NCBI GenBank assembly: GCA_905215815.1
Contig: CAJMRN010000001.1
Location: 1 to 64,000 of the forward strand
DNA: 64,000 nucleotides
Direction: 5' to 3'
Source: an uncultured bacterium
GTDB lineage: Bacteria; Actinomycetota; Coriobacteriia; Coriobacteriales; Coriobacteriaceae
Shown here: positions 25,088 through 34,754 of the stretch, one piece after another
Numbering within the stretch: position 1 is the first letter of the stretch
How the letters are laid out: each line of letters opens with the position of its first letter
Made by a program: the position numbers and the translations under genes
The notes under the pieces: generated by a model
Databases searched by the model: none
What the model saw: only the letters and a program-made list of their open reading frames with translations
What the model was told of the DNA's origin: nothing

Positions 25088-25131
25088 TTGACCAAGGCTT
25101 ACTTTCGTGTATAAGTTTTCCTAGGCTAACA
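25088..25131 (+). promoter_or_regulatory. promoter and IdeR/DtxR-like box before DUF3793 gene
   Basis: TTGACC (25088-25093) and TATAAG (25110-25115) are 16 bp apart. TTTTCCTAGGCTAACA at 25116-25131 overlaps the start point and contains the inverted TTAGCCTAGG core of iron-responsive DtxR/IdeR sites. Iron control of this operon is inference. Confidence 0.5.
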
Positions 25132-25153
25132 GTTTAGATCTGTAAGGAGCGCC

Positions 25154-25858
25154 GTGACTCGAACCATAGACATCCCAACGTTTCAGGCAGCAGTCGTGCG
25201 CAACTGCTCTCCCACGCTCGCGGGCATCAAGCCGGCATCGCTCTTTACCTATCCAGGCACCTACGCCCACGGGGGCGGCTCGACCGCAACCGAAACCATC
25301 GCAGAACGCCGGGCACGCCTGCTCAACGTTATCGCCCAGTGTAATTGCGAGCTTGACCCGCTCGGCATCCACCTGAGTGTTTTGGTCTGGCGGCCCTGCG
25401 GAGCGCTCATTTATGTGTACCGCCCTGCGGACCTCATGCGATATCTCTCCGACCCCCGCGCCGCGACGACGCTTGCCGCCGAAGGCTACGATGTCCACAA
25501 CCTGCCCGCATCCCTGGTGCATCTCGCCGCGCGCATCACGTTGGCAAGCAGCAATACCGCAGAAAGCGCCTATGACGGCAGTGTCTGCGCGCTCGCGCGA
25601 AATAGGCACTGCGATACGGGGTGCATGTGCGAGTTTCCACACGAAATTGGCTATTTTTTGGGCTATCCCTACGAAGATGTCCATCAGTTTATCGTCCAGC
25701 GCGGCGAGAACTACAAGGTTTTTGGAGCTTGGAAGGTCTACACGAATGTTGGGCAAGCGCTTGCGACGTTCGAATCCCACCGCGCTTGCACGCAGCACCT
25801 CACCCATGTCTATCAGCAGGGCCACAGCCTAGCAAAACTTGCCCAGGCGACCCGATAG
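25154..25858 (+). CDS. DUF3793 family protein
   Basis: The 234-residue protein has the DUF3793 core: EFPHEIGYFLGYPYEDVHQF and KVFGAWKVYTNVGQAL with the CTQHLTHVY ending. CDTGCMC just before the core contributes three Cys. In anaerobes this family is typically encoded next to flavodoxin or ferrous iron uptake genes, but its biochemical role is unknown. Here a flavodoxin follows 46 bp downstream. GTG at 25154 has AAGGAG upstream; no ATG is suitably placed. Confidence 0.85.
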   Translation: MTRTIDIPTFQAAVVRNCSPTLAGIKPASLFTYPGTYAHGGGSTATETIAERRARLLNVIAQCNCELDPLGIHLSVLVWRPCGALIYVYRPADLMRYLSDPRAATTLAAEGYDVHNLPASLVHLAARITLASSNTAESAYDGSVCALARNRHCDTGCMCEFPHEIGYFLGYPYEDVHQFIVQRGENYKVFGAWKVYTNVGQALATFESHRACTQHLTHVYQQGHSLAKLAQATR

Positions 25859-25904
25859 AACGTACAAACCGCGGCCGCACGCCGCACAACCGAAAGGACT
25901 CAAC

Positions 25905-26324
25905 ATGAGCAAGATCGCCGTCGTCTATTGGAGCGGCACGGGCAACACCGAGGTCATGGCAAACTTTGTCGCCGAAGGCACCACATCTGCGGGCGCCGAG
26001 GCCGAAGTCATCCCCTGCGCCGACTTCTCTGCCGACAAGGCCGCCGACTATGATGCCTTCGCCTTCGGCTGCCCCGCCATGGGCTCCGAGGAGCTTGAAT
26101 ACGATGAGTTCCAGCCCATGTGGGATGAGGTCAAGGAAGCCCTCGGTGACAAGAAGGTCGTCCTCTTTGGTTCCTATTCGTGGGCCGAGGGCGAGTGGAT
26201 GGACAACTGGAAAGCCGATGCCGACGAGGCGGGCGTCAACGTCGTCGATTCCGTCATCTGCTACGACGCGCCCGACGATGAGGCAGAGGCGGCCTGCAAA
26301 GCCCTGGGAGCGGAGCTGGCATAA
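25905..26324 (+). CDS. short-chain flavodoxin
   Basis: The 139-residue acidic protein has the FMN phosphate loop WSGTGNTEVMANFV at residues ~9-22 and the FGCPAMGSEELEYDEF loop that packs on the isoalloxazine ring. FGSYSWAEGEWMDNW follows. It is a one-electron carrier likely to replace ferredoxin under low iron, which would fit the IdeR-like box before the upstream DUF3793 gene. CGAAAGGA lies upstream of the ATG. A strong hairpin follows. Confidence 0.92.
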   Translation: MSKIAVVYWSGTGNTEVMANFVAEGTTSAGAEAEVIPCADFSADKAADYDAFAFGCPAMGSEELEYDEFQPMWDEVKEALGDKKVVLFGSYSWAEGEWMDNWKADADEAGVNVVDSVICYDAPDDEAEAACKALGAELA

Positions 26325-26354
26325 ACCGCCCATTGACACGACAGATGCAACGCA

Positions 26355-26389
26355 AACGGGCTCCGGGTCGTCTTAACCCGGAGCCCGTT
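26355..26389. terminator. terminator after flavodoxin gene
   Basis: A perfect 14-bp stem (26355-26368 with 26376-26389) with a seven-base loop lies between convergent genes. Confidence 0.8.
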
Positions 26390-26463
26390 CATCTATAAAG
26401 CCACGACACGAACGGCACAACTCACCCGCGTATCAAACGACGGACGTTATAGGCATCGAGTTG

Positions 26464-29400
26464 CTATGCGTTCTTACGGGAGCGCACAAACCACGCACCA
26501 ATAGCCGCAAGGCACACGATACCGACAGCAACACCGGTAACAGCGACCGGATTAACGCCGCCTCGCCCATCCAAAGCACCCTTGTGTGATGCGGCAGCAG
26601 TGGACGTCGTTTTCGAACCGGAAGACTCGTCGGAGCCGGACTTCTTATCGGACTCACCCTTGTTGGCATCCACATTCTGCGACACCTCCGACTTCGAGCC
26701 ATCCTGCTTATCGCCGGAGCCATCACCCCTCTGCGAACCGGTCGGCATGACCGCGGGCGTCGGATTCTTCGTCGGGACCGTAGGAACGGGTACCTCGGGC
26801 GTCACGGGTTTTTTCGAGCCGCCCGGTTCGACGACACCGGCTTTTACGCCACCGATCTTGGACCAGCTCACACCGGACCCTGCGGACTTATAGGCCGAAA
26901 GGGCTCGTAAGGCCTGTACCGTCGCAAGCGCGTTGGCATTGCCGGGCTTACCGTCGGATCCCATAGTATGGGCGTAGCCCTTGCCGTCGGCAACCTCGTA
27001 GGCGCAGATTGCGGCAATCAGGCTATTCGCACCCGTTGCAAAACCGTTCTTGGTATTTACGGGATCCTTGCCAAGAGCCATAAGAGCGAGCAGCACCTGG
27101 GCATTAGACTCGACCGACCCAAAATCGCAAAGGCCGCTCATCTGGCCCCTAAGGAAGCCGAGCGCATTGTCGACAGCAGATGCAACAGAAGGTTGGCCAT
27201 TCGAGGCCGGGGCGACAGCACACGCGTCATCATCGACATAGGGTGCAAGCGCCTGAAGTGCCATAGCGGTCATATCGACGTTGCTCGCACCGCCCGCATC
27301 GATGGTGAAACCGCCGTCGGGATTCTGGAACGAAAGCAGCGCGCAAACAAGCTGAGCACGCGTCCAAGAAGAGCCGGACGCACGCAACGCCTCATTCGAA
27401 ATACCCGCCTCGTCAAGGGCAATCAGCGCATAGACCACGTTGTTCGCCGAAGCCACAAGATCTTCGTGAGAGCAAATGTCGTTAATGAGATTCACACCAT
27501 CGAAAGAGGTGATATCCTCGCCAAGCGCGGTTAGCGCAAGCGCAACTCGCTCGCAATCAGTCACCTTGGCGGTGTTGCCCGACCACTCGGCCTTATGAAC
27601 GGTAAGGGACTTCTTGTAATTCGCAATAAGTGCTTCGTCAATCTTGCGCCCCGACGTCGCGAAGGCGTAAATCTCCCATTCTTGACCATAGGTGTACGCA
27701 TCGATCGTACGGTTGACGTCAAAGTACTTGGCAGCGGAAAGGGCACCTTCGTCGGCCTTTGCCTCGTTATCCGGCGAGGCAACGATTCCGTCAACCGTAA
27801 TCTCAAAGGAGATGGCCTGGGCACCAGCAGTCTGATCGATCGGCGTACCGGTCACCGTATAGGTACCGGCCTTGTTCGCCGTCAGGACATAGGCGCCGCT
27901 CGCCACAAACAAGCCGTCGTCAGGAGCACCGTCAACGTGCTTCCAATCACCAAGAGCGCGTCGGTCGATACTCACGGCATCCGAGGCATCCCGACCCTCC
28001 TCGGTCGTCACACTCCATTTCATACCGGGCTCGGAAACACTCCAGCCCTCGGCATCGTTCTCACCCGTATAACTCAGGTTGAGTTCGACGGTCTTACCGG
28101 CCTTAACGGACGCGGGGACATTTGTGATTGTCACCGATTTCAGTGGGTTCCGGTACGCGTAGGTAACCTCTCGCTTACCCGAGGAGATGACGCTGCCGTC
28201 CTGGTTTTCGACCGTCGCCTCAAACGTCGTCTTACCGGCCTTATACGGCGTAAAGCCAATCTCGCCACTCGCAGTGTACTCGGCAACCGAAGAATCACTC
28301 GAAGTGACCGTGTAGCACGCGCGATCACTCGCGTTTTCGGGTCCCACAACCGGCGCAGCCTTATCGGTCAGGAAGGCGCCTTTGGCAAGCGGATTGCGAC
28401 CGTGCAGATAGACAGTCTCGCCGTCCTCGTTATAGCCGAGCGAGACGCTCGTCGCCGGCACATAGCTCGACGTGACCGTCACGCTCTTGGAGGCGATATC
28501 GAGATTTGCGCGTGAAGATACCCGAATCGTGGCCTCGCCCGGCTTCTTAAAATAAAAGCAGGCGGATCCGGGATTGGAGTAAAGTACGTTCGCAGGCGTG
28601 CCGGCAAAGCGAAAACGCGCATAGGAAACAGGAGTGTACTCGCCCTCGGCGGCATCGGTGTAATGAACACGGATTTCAAGATTCTTGACCTCGGAACCCG
28701 CAACCGCAATAGCGCCGCCCGTCACGTTTGCGCCGTTATACCAAATCTGAAAATCATCGATCGGTTTGGACACCGCCTTGACCACAACGGTCGCGACGTT
28801 CTCGGTAGTGCCGTCGTCCTTGTGGAGCGTGGCGGTTACCGTACCTACGGCGTCGTTATACACGTGCAGCAGGCCCGTTTCCTCGTTAACGGCGATATCA
28901 CCACTGTTGGCATCTGGGGTACCCCAGGTCACCTTGGCATCCTTGGGCAGGCCATCGAGTTCAAGCGTGCCCGAAACGCAGGCGGCACCGTTCTCGCCCA
29001 CTACAACGTCGTCGGGAGACGGGCAGAGCACGCCATCGGCAGCAGTTACGGTCTTGCCGGTACGGGCAGACGTGAACTTCACCGCGTACTTATTGCTTGC
29101 GGTAGGGCGCTCGGAAGACTCGTAGTCTAGATTCTCACCGAAGTGCGGAAAGCCATCAGACCCCATACCCCACACGCTACCGTTTTCACCACGATTGACG
29201 TTGAGATTTTCGACAAAGGTCGCCGTCTTCATGTCATCGGTATCGACAGCATAGGAGTTAACGAGCGCGTGCGCGGGAAAGACGACCTTGTTGGTAAGGC
29301 CCTCCTGCCAGTACGTATTGATGAGCTGTCCGGAGTCGTAGCTCGCAAAGAGCACGCCGCCGGTCGAAGCGGCGGTGGACATGCAATTGGAGATCACGCC

Positions 29401-30981
29401 GCCCTTGAGTGTACGGCCAAAGCCAGCAACGCCCTTACCTGTAACGGACGTGGAGCAATTAATGACAGAGCCCTTTACCTGATTGCCAAGCGGACCAAAC
29501 GACTTGCCGTCCATGGCCTGTTTGAGCTCACCGGCAAAAGAGACATTCTGGATGACGCCGGTGGAGCCAACGCTCTCAAACAGAGACTTAACGCCTCCCC
29601 CGTTGTCGAAGGTAATAGTATGGCCCTGTCCGTCAAACGTGCAATTGAGCTCGCCTGTGGGTCCGAAGAAATATTCGTCATCTATCACAATGTCGCTATC
29701 GAGCACATAGTAGTTGCTCGCATCCTTGACGTTCATATACATGAAGTCATCCTGCGACGAGATGTGCTTGACGCTCTCCGGCTGGGCGACGGGAGCCGTC
29801 GGCTTCTTTTTCTCAAGCGCATCCGAGGCATCCTTGAGCGTCTTGACCGCCGCATTTACGTCGGACTGAGATGCATCGTCGTCATCGTTGACGATTTTGG
29901 CTTCCGCAAGAGCAGCGGCAAAGGCGGACCAGGAATCCGTTGTGTAGTCTGACTCATTGAGCGCCTCGGCGGCCGTGATTGCCGCGACGAGCGCGTCCTT
30001 ATTGACAACGACGGGGGCAGAGCAGCTCGCAAGCAAGGGCAGGCCACCGTTGGACACCCAGGAAAAGCCAGTCGACGGCACATCGGTATTGAGCACGGCG
30101 AGTGATTCAGCAGAAGAGAGGTCGGCGGCTTTAGTCGCGTTTCCCTTGTTAAAGCCGCCATAGTTCATCTCGGCAGGCGAAAAACCTACGGTATATAGGC
30201 AGTTCAACAGCGATCCGGCCTGAGCCTCACCGACCAGGCCACCGTTCATCTCAACGCCTGAGCCGGCAAAATAGGAATTGACGATCTTTCCGGACGTCAT
30301 ACCGCCGACCAGGCCACCGGCATAGCCCTCCCAGCCGCTAAGGTTCACACTCGCCGTGGACCAGCACATCTGGATGGTGCCAGAAAGTTTCATGGCAATG
30401 GAACCCACATTGTCGGTGCTCGAGACCGAGCCCGTCACGCCCAGGTTCTGAAGCGAGCCGGTCACATTATTCGCAACGGCCTTGCCGTTAATGGTGACCG
30501 TATGGCCCTGGCCATCCAGGGTGCCGTCAACGGTCTCGATCTGCTGGTCAGTGCCCATCGAAATATTCGCGCCGAGCTTGACGGTCGCACCCGCCTCAAT
30601 GGTCTCAGGCATATCGGCCGCATCGTTGACGACCACCGTCTCGCCCGAGTGCACTACCTTGGCGAAAGAACTTGCTTCTTCGACCTGTGCAGCCGGTACC
30701 GTTTCCTCGGACGCAATAGACTGCACGGCAACACCGGAGCTTTCCTGCTCCTGCGTGCTGCCGCCATCTGCCATGCCGGTTTCAGCGTCGGCAGAAGGCT
30801 CATCTTCATCAGGACTGCCCTGCCCAGCATCGCCCGCCGCGGTGACCTGATCGGCCGCCGCGGCTACGCCCGTGCTCACCTCCTCGGCAAACGCGGTCAT
30901 TCCCGTGCTCGAACTGGCAAAGATAAACGCCATGAGCACGACGAGGAATTTCCTCGTACCTGTTCGGATGTTGTTGAGCAT
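26464..30981 (-). CDS. large anchored surface protein with alpha/alpha-toroid domain, B12-regulated
   Basis: The 1,505-residue protein has a signal peptide (KFLVVLMAFIFASSSTGMTAFA) and a beta-helix-like region at ~90-300 (LDGQGHTVTINGKAVANN, GYAGGLVGGMTSGKIVNSYF). A FIVAR-like helical module at ~325-395 and a second GLUG-like region at ~410-620 follow, then Ig-like (BIg2-type) domains at ~640-1120. A prenyltransferase/squalene-cyclase-type alpha/alpha toroid spans ~1105-1365 (SFQNPDGGFTIDAGG, AVDNALGFLRGQM). A Pro/Lys/Ser-rich stalk, a TM helix and a RSRKNA tail close it; no LPXTG is seen. A cobalamin riboswitch precedes it. The toroid resembles the N-terminal fold of intrinsic factor, so corrinoid capture is plausible (inference). 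Confidence 0.8.
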   Translation of the reverse strand: MLNNIRTGTRKFLVVLMAFIFASSSTGMTAFAEEVSTGVAAAADQVTAAGDAGQGSPDEDEPSADAETGMADGGSTQEQESSGVAVQSIASEETVPAAQVEEASSFAKVVHSGETVVVNDAADMPETIEAGATVKLGANISMGTDQQIETVDGTLDGQGHTVTINGKAVANNVTGSLQNLGVTGSVSSTDNVGSIAMKLSGTIQMCWSTASVNLSGWEGYAGGLVGGMTSGKIVNSYFAGSGVEMNGGLVGEAQAGSLLNCLYTVGFSPAEMNYGGFNKGNATKAADLSSAESLAVLNTDVPSTGFSWVSNGGLPLLASCSAPVVVNKDALVAAITAAEALNESDYTTDSWSAFAAALAEAKIVNDDDDASQSDVNAAVKTLKDASDALEKKKPTAPVAQPESVKHISSQDDFMYMNVKDASNYYVLDSDIVIDDEYFFGPTGELNCTFDGQGHTITFDNGGGVKSLFESVGSTGVIQNVSFAGELKQAMDGKSFGPLGNQVKGSVINCSTSVTGKGVAGFGRTLKGGVISNCMSTAASTGGVLFASYDSGQLINTYWQEGLTNKVVFPAHALVNSYAVDTDDMKTATFVENLNVNRGENGSVWGMGSDGFPHFGENLDYESSERPTASNKYAVKFTSARTGKTVTAADGVLCPSPDDVVVGENGAACVSGTLELDGLPKDAKVTWGTPDANSGDIAVNEETGLLHVYNDAVGTVTATLHKDDGTTENVATVVVKAVSKPIDDFQIWYNGANVTGGAIAVAGSEVKNLEIRVHYTDAAEGEYTPVSYARFRFAGTPANVLYSNPGSACFYFKKPGEATIRVSSRANLDIASKSVTVTSSYVPATSVSLGYNEDGETVYLHGRNPLAKGAFLTDKAAPVVGPENASDRACYTVTSSDSSVAEYTASGEIGFTPYKAGKTTFEATVENQDGSVISSGKREVTYAYRNPLKSVTITNVPASVKAGKTVELNLSYTGENDAEGWSVSEPGMKWSVTTEEGRDASDAVSIDRRALGDWKHVDGAPDDGLFVASGAYVLTANKAGTYTVTGTPIDQTAGAQAISFEITVDGIVASPDNEAKADEGALSAAKYFDVNRTIDAYTYGQEWEIYAFATSGRKIDEALIANYKKSLTVHKAEWSGNTAKVTDCERVALALTALGEDITSFDGVNLINDICSHEDLVASANNVVYALIALDEAGISNEALRASGSSWTRAQLVCALLSFQNPDGGFTIDAGGASNVDMTAMALQALAPYVDDDACAVAPASNGQPSVASAVDNALGFLRGQMSGLCDFGSVESNAQVLLALMALGKDPVNTKNGFATGANSLIAAICAYEVADGKGYAHTMGSDGKPGNANALATVQALRALSAYKSAGSGVSWSKIGGVKAGVVEPGGSKKPVTPEVPVPTVPTKNPTPAVMPTGSQRGDGSGDKQDGSKSEVSQNVDANKGESDKKSGSDESSGSKTTSTAAASHKGALDGRGGVNPVAVTGVAVGIVCLAAIGAWFVRSRKNA

Positions 30982-31185
30982 CCTTTCCCCCTTGGTCTGG
31001 AAGATCACTACCCCAATAAGAATCGAGGCCGACCATGTAAAGGGAAACGGGACACAGCAAAACGCCCGCACCTGACAGCATGCGGCAATGCCCCCCGCAT
31101 CGCATACGGGATGCTTGGAGCAAATATGATGTCATCTTCTGCTCACCGGAATCCAGCGGCTCCCAAAAGACCCTCGACACGAGAA

Positions 31186-31291
31186 GACCATAGGCAAGTA
31201 ATCTGACTCGCGGGACAGCCCCGCACACAGTAACCGCCTTGCCTGGGATTCCCACCCAGTTCCCTTTTATGCGCCAAGCGCACCCATGGTC
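31186..31291 (-). ncRNA. cobalamin riboswitch
   Basis: On the minus strand the core reads GGGTGGGAATCCC, then ACTGTGTGCGGGGCTG, then the B12-box-like GAGTCAGATTACTTGCC. This is the conserved cobalamin aptamer order. A closing P1 helix pairs 31283-31291 with 31186-31194. The leader continues about 200 bases to the surface protein ATG at 30981. It contains a GC-rich hairpin ending in TTTT near 31055-31080, a possible terminator-type expression platform. Confidence 0.88.
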
Positions 31292-31426
31292 CGGCTTCTT
31301 TTCAAACAGCATGTAATTGTATGGAAGACCAGACAACGAGCGTCCGCCGATATCACGCACACATAATTCACCGAAAATGTGGTTAAAAGTCGGCCAGGGC
31401 AACGACGAGACCTTTATCCGAAATGC
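31292..31426. other. intergenic DNA upstream of riboswitch
   Basis: No gene was seen. On the minus strand TACAAT near 31320 could be a -10 element for the riboswitch transcript; no convincing -35 was found. Confidence 0.3.
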
Positions 31427-31460
31427 AAAACGGGGCCGCAGCATCATTGCTACGACCCCG
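31427..31460 (-). terminator. terminator of amino acid ABC operon
   Basis: A 12-bp stem with two G-U pairs (31431-31442 with 31449-31460) is followed on the minus strand by TTTTGC. It lies 41 bp past the stop of the ATP-binding gene. Confidence 0.8.
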
Positions 31461-31501
31461 CCCGCTCAAGCAAACTCTCATTCCGAGACGCTGCTGATCA
31501 G

Positions 31502-32254
<753 letters not shown>

Positions 32255-32266
32255 AATAGAACCTCC

Positions 32267-33628
32267 TTACAGGCCAGCGATATGGTCGGCAGGCGTCGCG
32301 ACAACCTGTCCGGCGCTCTTGGTGGGACGCTTCTTTTTGGTTTCGGCCGTACCCAGCAGCCTCGCCTCAAGACCGCTCACCAAGCGCGCAAGCGGCAGGG
32401 TAATGACCAGATAGAACAGGGCGGCAACCACATACGGCGTAATGGAGCCCGTCGTGGCCACGATGGTGCGGGCGTTCATGACGATCTCGACCACGCCCAC
32501 AGCGGCAAGCAGCGACGTATCCTTGTAAAGCAGAATAAACTCGCTGGTCAGCGTAGGCAGGACATTGCGGAACGTCTGCGGAATCATAACGTAAAGCAGC
32601 GTCTGGAAGGCATTCATGCCCAGCGAGCGAGCAGCCTCGTTCTGGCCCTTGGGGATCGATTGAATACCGGCACGGAAGATCTCGCACAGGTACGCAGACG
32701 AGTTCATGGCCATGACGATAACGCCCAGCACATAGTCGTCCACTTTGACACCGGCCAGCGGCAGGCCAAAGAACGCAATATAGATCTGCAAGAACGCCGG
32801 CGTACCGCGGATGACATTCACGTAGATGCCGGCAAGGCAGCGCAGGATGCGCGATTTAGAGATGCGCATAAGCGACAGGGCAAAGCCAAAGGGGATCGCC
32901 AGCGGAAACGCCACGAGCACGATCGAGAGCGACATAAGGAAGCCCTTGAAGACGATCGGCAGGCTCTGGACCAAAATGACCGGGTTCAGGAACAGACGAA
33001 GGAACATGTTGGAATTCCATGCCTCGACCCACGGCTGCTCTTTAAGATCGGCCAGGAAGTTATCGAATGCCGTCACGCCCTTAATCTCCACCGACGGAAT
33101 CTTGGAGATCTTCTTGGTCGAGCCATCGGCCAAAGTGTAGGTGCCGCTAAAGGCCTCATCGCCACCCTCGACGGGAAACGTCACGCCGTAAACCTCGACA
33201 CGAAAAAAGCCGCCGGCAGGCGCCGTCTCGCCAAAGTCAATCTTGAGCGTCTGGCCGTCAGCCTTGCACGTGGGCTTCATGGGCGTACGATCCATGAGGT
33301 CCTCGCCCGAGAGCATCGTCAATCGCGTGTCATCGGTACCAAACGTCGTGCCGTCGACAAACGTCAGCGAAAGACCGCTCAGCTCCTCGTCGGCATCGGC
33401 CTGGACCTCCCAGGTAATGCGCGTCTCGGTACCGCCGACCACAGCGCTGCCCGAACCGGTGTTGGGTCGAGCGGTAATCTTTGCGGTCTCAAGCGCCTGG
33501 GCGGTCGTGGGCGCATATGCCCCCGCGCACACCAGCGCAAGCGCCACGGCCATGACGCAGACTAGCTTTTGGAGCAAGGCGGGCAGTGGAAAACGCTGCT
33601 CCGCGGCCCCTTTGTTCAGTCGAGACAA
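32267..33628 (-). CDS. amino acid ABC permease with N-terminal ectodomain
   Basis: This 453-residue protein is about twice the normal length of a HisM/GlnP-type permease. Residues ~15-45 form a signal/anchor helix (VCVMAVALALVCAGAYA). About 150 residues of beta-rich, presumably extracellular sequence follow (ITWEVQADADEELSGLSLTF). The normal permease domain starts near 200 (SLPIVFKGFLMSLSIVLVAF) with the EAA loop EIFRAGIQSIPKGQNEAARS. TTG at 33628 with TAGGAGCC upstream is the best start; no ATG fits. In some families the substrate-binding protein is fused, but this ectodomain is too short for that. Confidence 0.82.
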   Translation of the reverse strand: MSRLNKGAAEQRFPLPALLQKLVCVMAVALALVCAGAYAPTTAQALETAKITARPNTGSGSAVVGGTETRITWEVQADADEELSGLSLTFVDGTTFGTDDTRLTMLSGEDLMDRTPMKPTCKADGQTLKIDFGETAPAGGFFRVEVYGVTFPVEGGDEAFSGTYTLADGSTKKISKIPSVEIKGVTAFDNFLADLKEQPWVEAWNSNMFLRLFLNPVILVQSLPIVFKGFLMSLSIVLVAFPLAIPFGFALSLMRISKSRILRCLAGIYVNVIRGTPAFLQIYIAFFGLPLAGVKVDDYVLGVIVMAMNSSAYLCEIFRAGIQSIPKGQNEAARSLGMNAFQTLLYVMIPQTFRNVLPTLTSEFILLYKDTSLLAAVGVVEIVMNARTIVATTGSITPYVVAALFYLVITLPLARLVSGLEARLLGTAETKKKRPTKSAGQVVATPADHIAGL

Positions 33629-33692
33629 GGTGGCTCCTATCGTAGAAGTTGCCGGCAAAACGAGACGGAAATGCTCTCCGTCAAGAGAAGCG

Positions 33693-33724
33693 CAAAGGCC
33701 CTCTCCGCCAAAACGGAAAGGGCC
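33693..33724 (-). terminator. attenuator between binding protein and permease
   Basis: An 11-bp stem with one G-U (33697-33707 with 33714-33724) and TTTG after it on the minus strand lies within the operon. It would let the binding protein be made in excess over permease and ATPase. Confidence 0.6.
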
Positions 33725-33746
33725 CGCGCGCAATCAAGTAGTTATT

Positions 33747-34607
33747 TTACTTGATGTTGTACTTAGCCATGAGGGCGTCGACGGTACCGTCGTCGGTCAG
33801 GTCCTTGATGGCCTGGTTGATATCGTCCTTGAGCTTGGTGTTGCCCTGGTTGATGGCGATGGCGTACTCCTCGCCGGTGCTGATCTGCTTAATGGTCTGG
33901 CAGGTGTTGAACTGCTCGGCGGTCAGCTGGCTGGCAACGGAGCGATTGGTGACTACGGCGTCGCCCTTATCGGACTGCAGTGCGCTGAAGCACTCGGTAG
34001 CGTCCTTGTAGGGGACGATCTTGGCCTTGGGGAAGTTCTCCTGGGCAAAGGACTCGGCGGTCGAGCCAGACTGGACGATGATGGTAGCGTCGGCGTTGTT
34101 GAGCTTCTCGCTGTAGTTGTCGGCCGTGATGTCGGTGTTATCGACCTTGGTCACGATAGCCTGATCGTCCATGTAGTAGGAATCGGAGAAAGTGACTTCC
34201 TTCTCACGCTCGGGCGTGTCGGTGATAGCCGCGATGGAGACGTCATACTTGGCGCCCGAAGCGACGCCCGGAACCAGCGTGTCAAAGTCATTGTTGACAT
34301 ACTCGACATCCAGGCCCAGCTTGTCGCCGATAGCCTTGATGAGCTCAAGGTCAAAGCCCTGATAATCGCCGTTGTCATCCTTGTACTCAAACGGAGCGTA
34401 CTCGGCAGAGGTGCCGACGGTCAGCGTACCGTCCTTGACGAGCGCGTACTCCTTGGAACCGTCGACCTTCTCGACCTTAGCGTCGTCAGAGCTGCTGGAA
34501 CCGGCATCAGAACCAGAGGTGGCGTTGGACGAGCCGCAGCCCGTCAGAGCGAGGGCGAGCGCCATAGCACCCGTGGCGGCAAATGCGCCAAGCTTCTTCA
34601 GCTTCAT
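33747..34607 (-). CDS. amino acid-binding lipoprotein of ABC transporter
   Basis: The 286-residue periplasmic-binding-type protein has a lipoprotein signal (ALALALTGCGSSN, Cys near residue 24) and a Ser/Asp-rich linker. The type II solute-binding fold follows with GTSAEYAPFEYKDDNGDYQG and GFDLELIKAIGDKLGLDVEYV. LPG-type loops typical of polar amino acid binders are present (VIVQSGSTAESFAQENF). AAGGAG lies upstream of the ATG at 34607. It is the first gene of the operon and is driven by a readable promoter at 34665-34693. Confidence 0.92.
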   Translation of the reverse strand: MKLKKLGAFAATGAMALALALTGCGSSNATSGSDAGSSSSDDAKVEKVDGSKEYALVKDGTLTVGTSAEYAPFEYKDDNGDYQGFDLELIKAIGDKLGLDVEYVNNDFDTLVPGVASGAKYDVSIAAITDTPEREKEVTFSDSYYMDDQAIVTKVDNTDITADNYSEKLNNADATIIVQSGSTAESFAQENFPKAKIVPYKDATECFSALQSDKGDAVVTNRSVASQLTAEQFNTCQTIKQISTGEEYAIAINQGNTKLKDDINQAIKDLTDDGTVDALMAKYNIK

Positions 34608-34664
34608 AATCAGTCTCCTTCCAATGACCCCACATGATTCAGAGGTCCGCAAAAACTGATGGCT

Positions 34665-34693
34665 ATTATGCACCCGCTTGGGAGAATCTGCAA
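34665..34693 (-). promoter_or_regulatory. promoter of the amino acid ABC operon
   Basis: On the minus strand TTGCAG and CATAAT are separated by 17 bp, ending about 58 bp before the lipoprotein start codon. Confidence 0.65.
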
Positions 34694-34754
34694 TTAGAAA
34701 ACTGATTGAAACAAACCCATAACGTGAATGAAGCACTCCACTTTATGACAGTCA

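Noticed and set aside
26464..30981. LPXTG sortase anchoring of the large surface protein
   Set aside because: No LPXTG motif precedes the C-terminal TM helix; only a TM helix and basic tail are seen.
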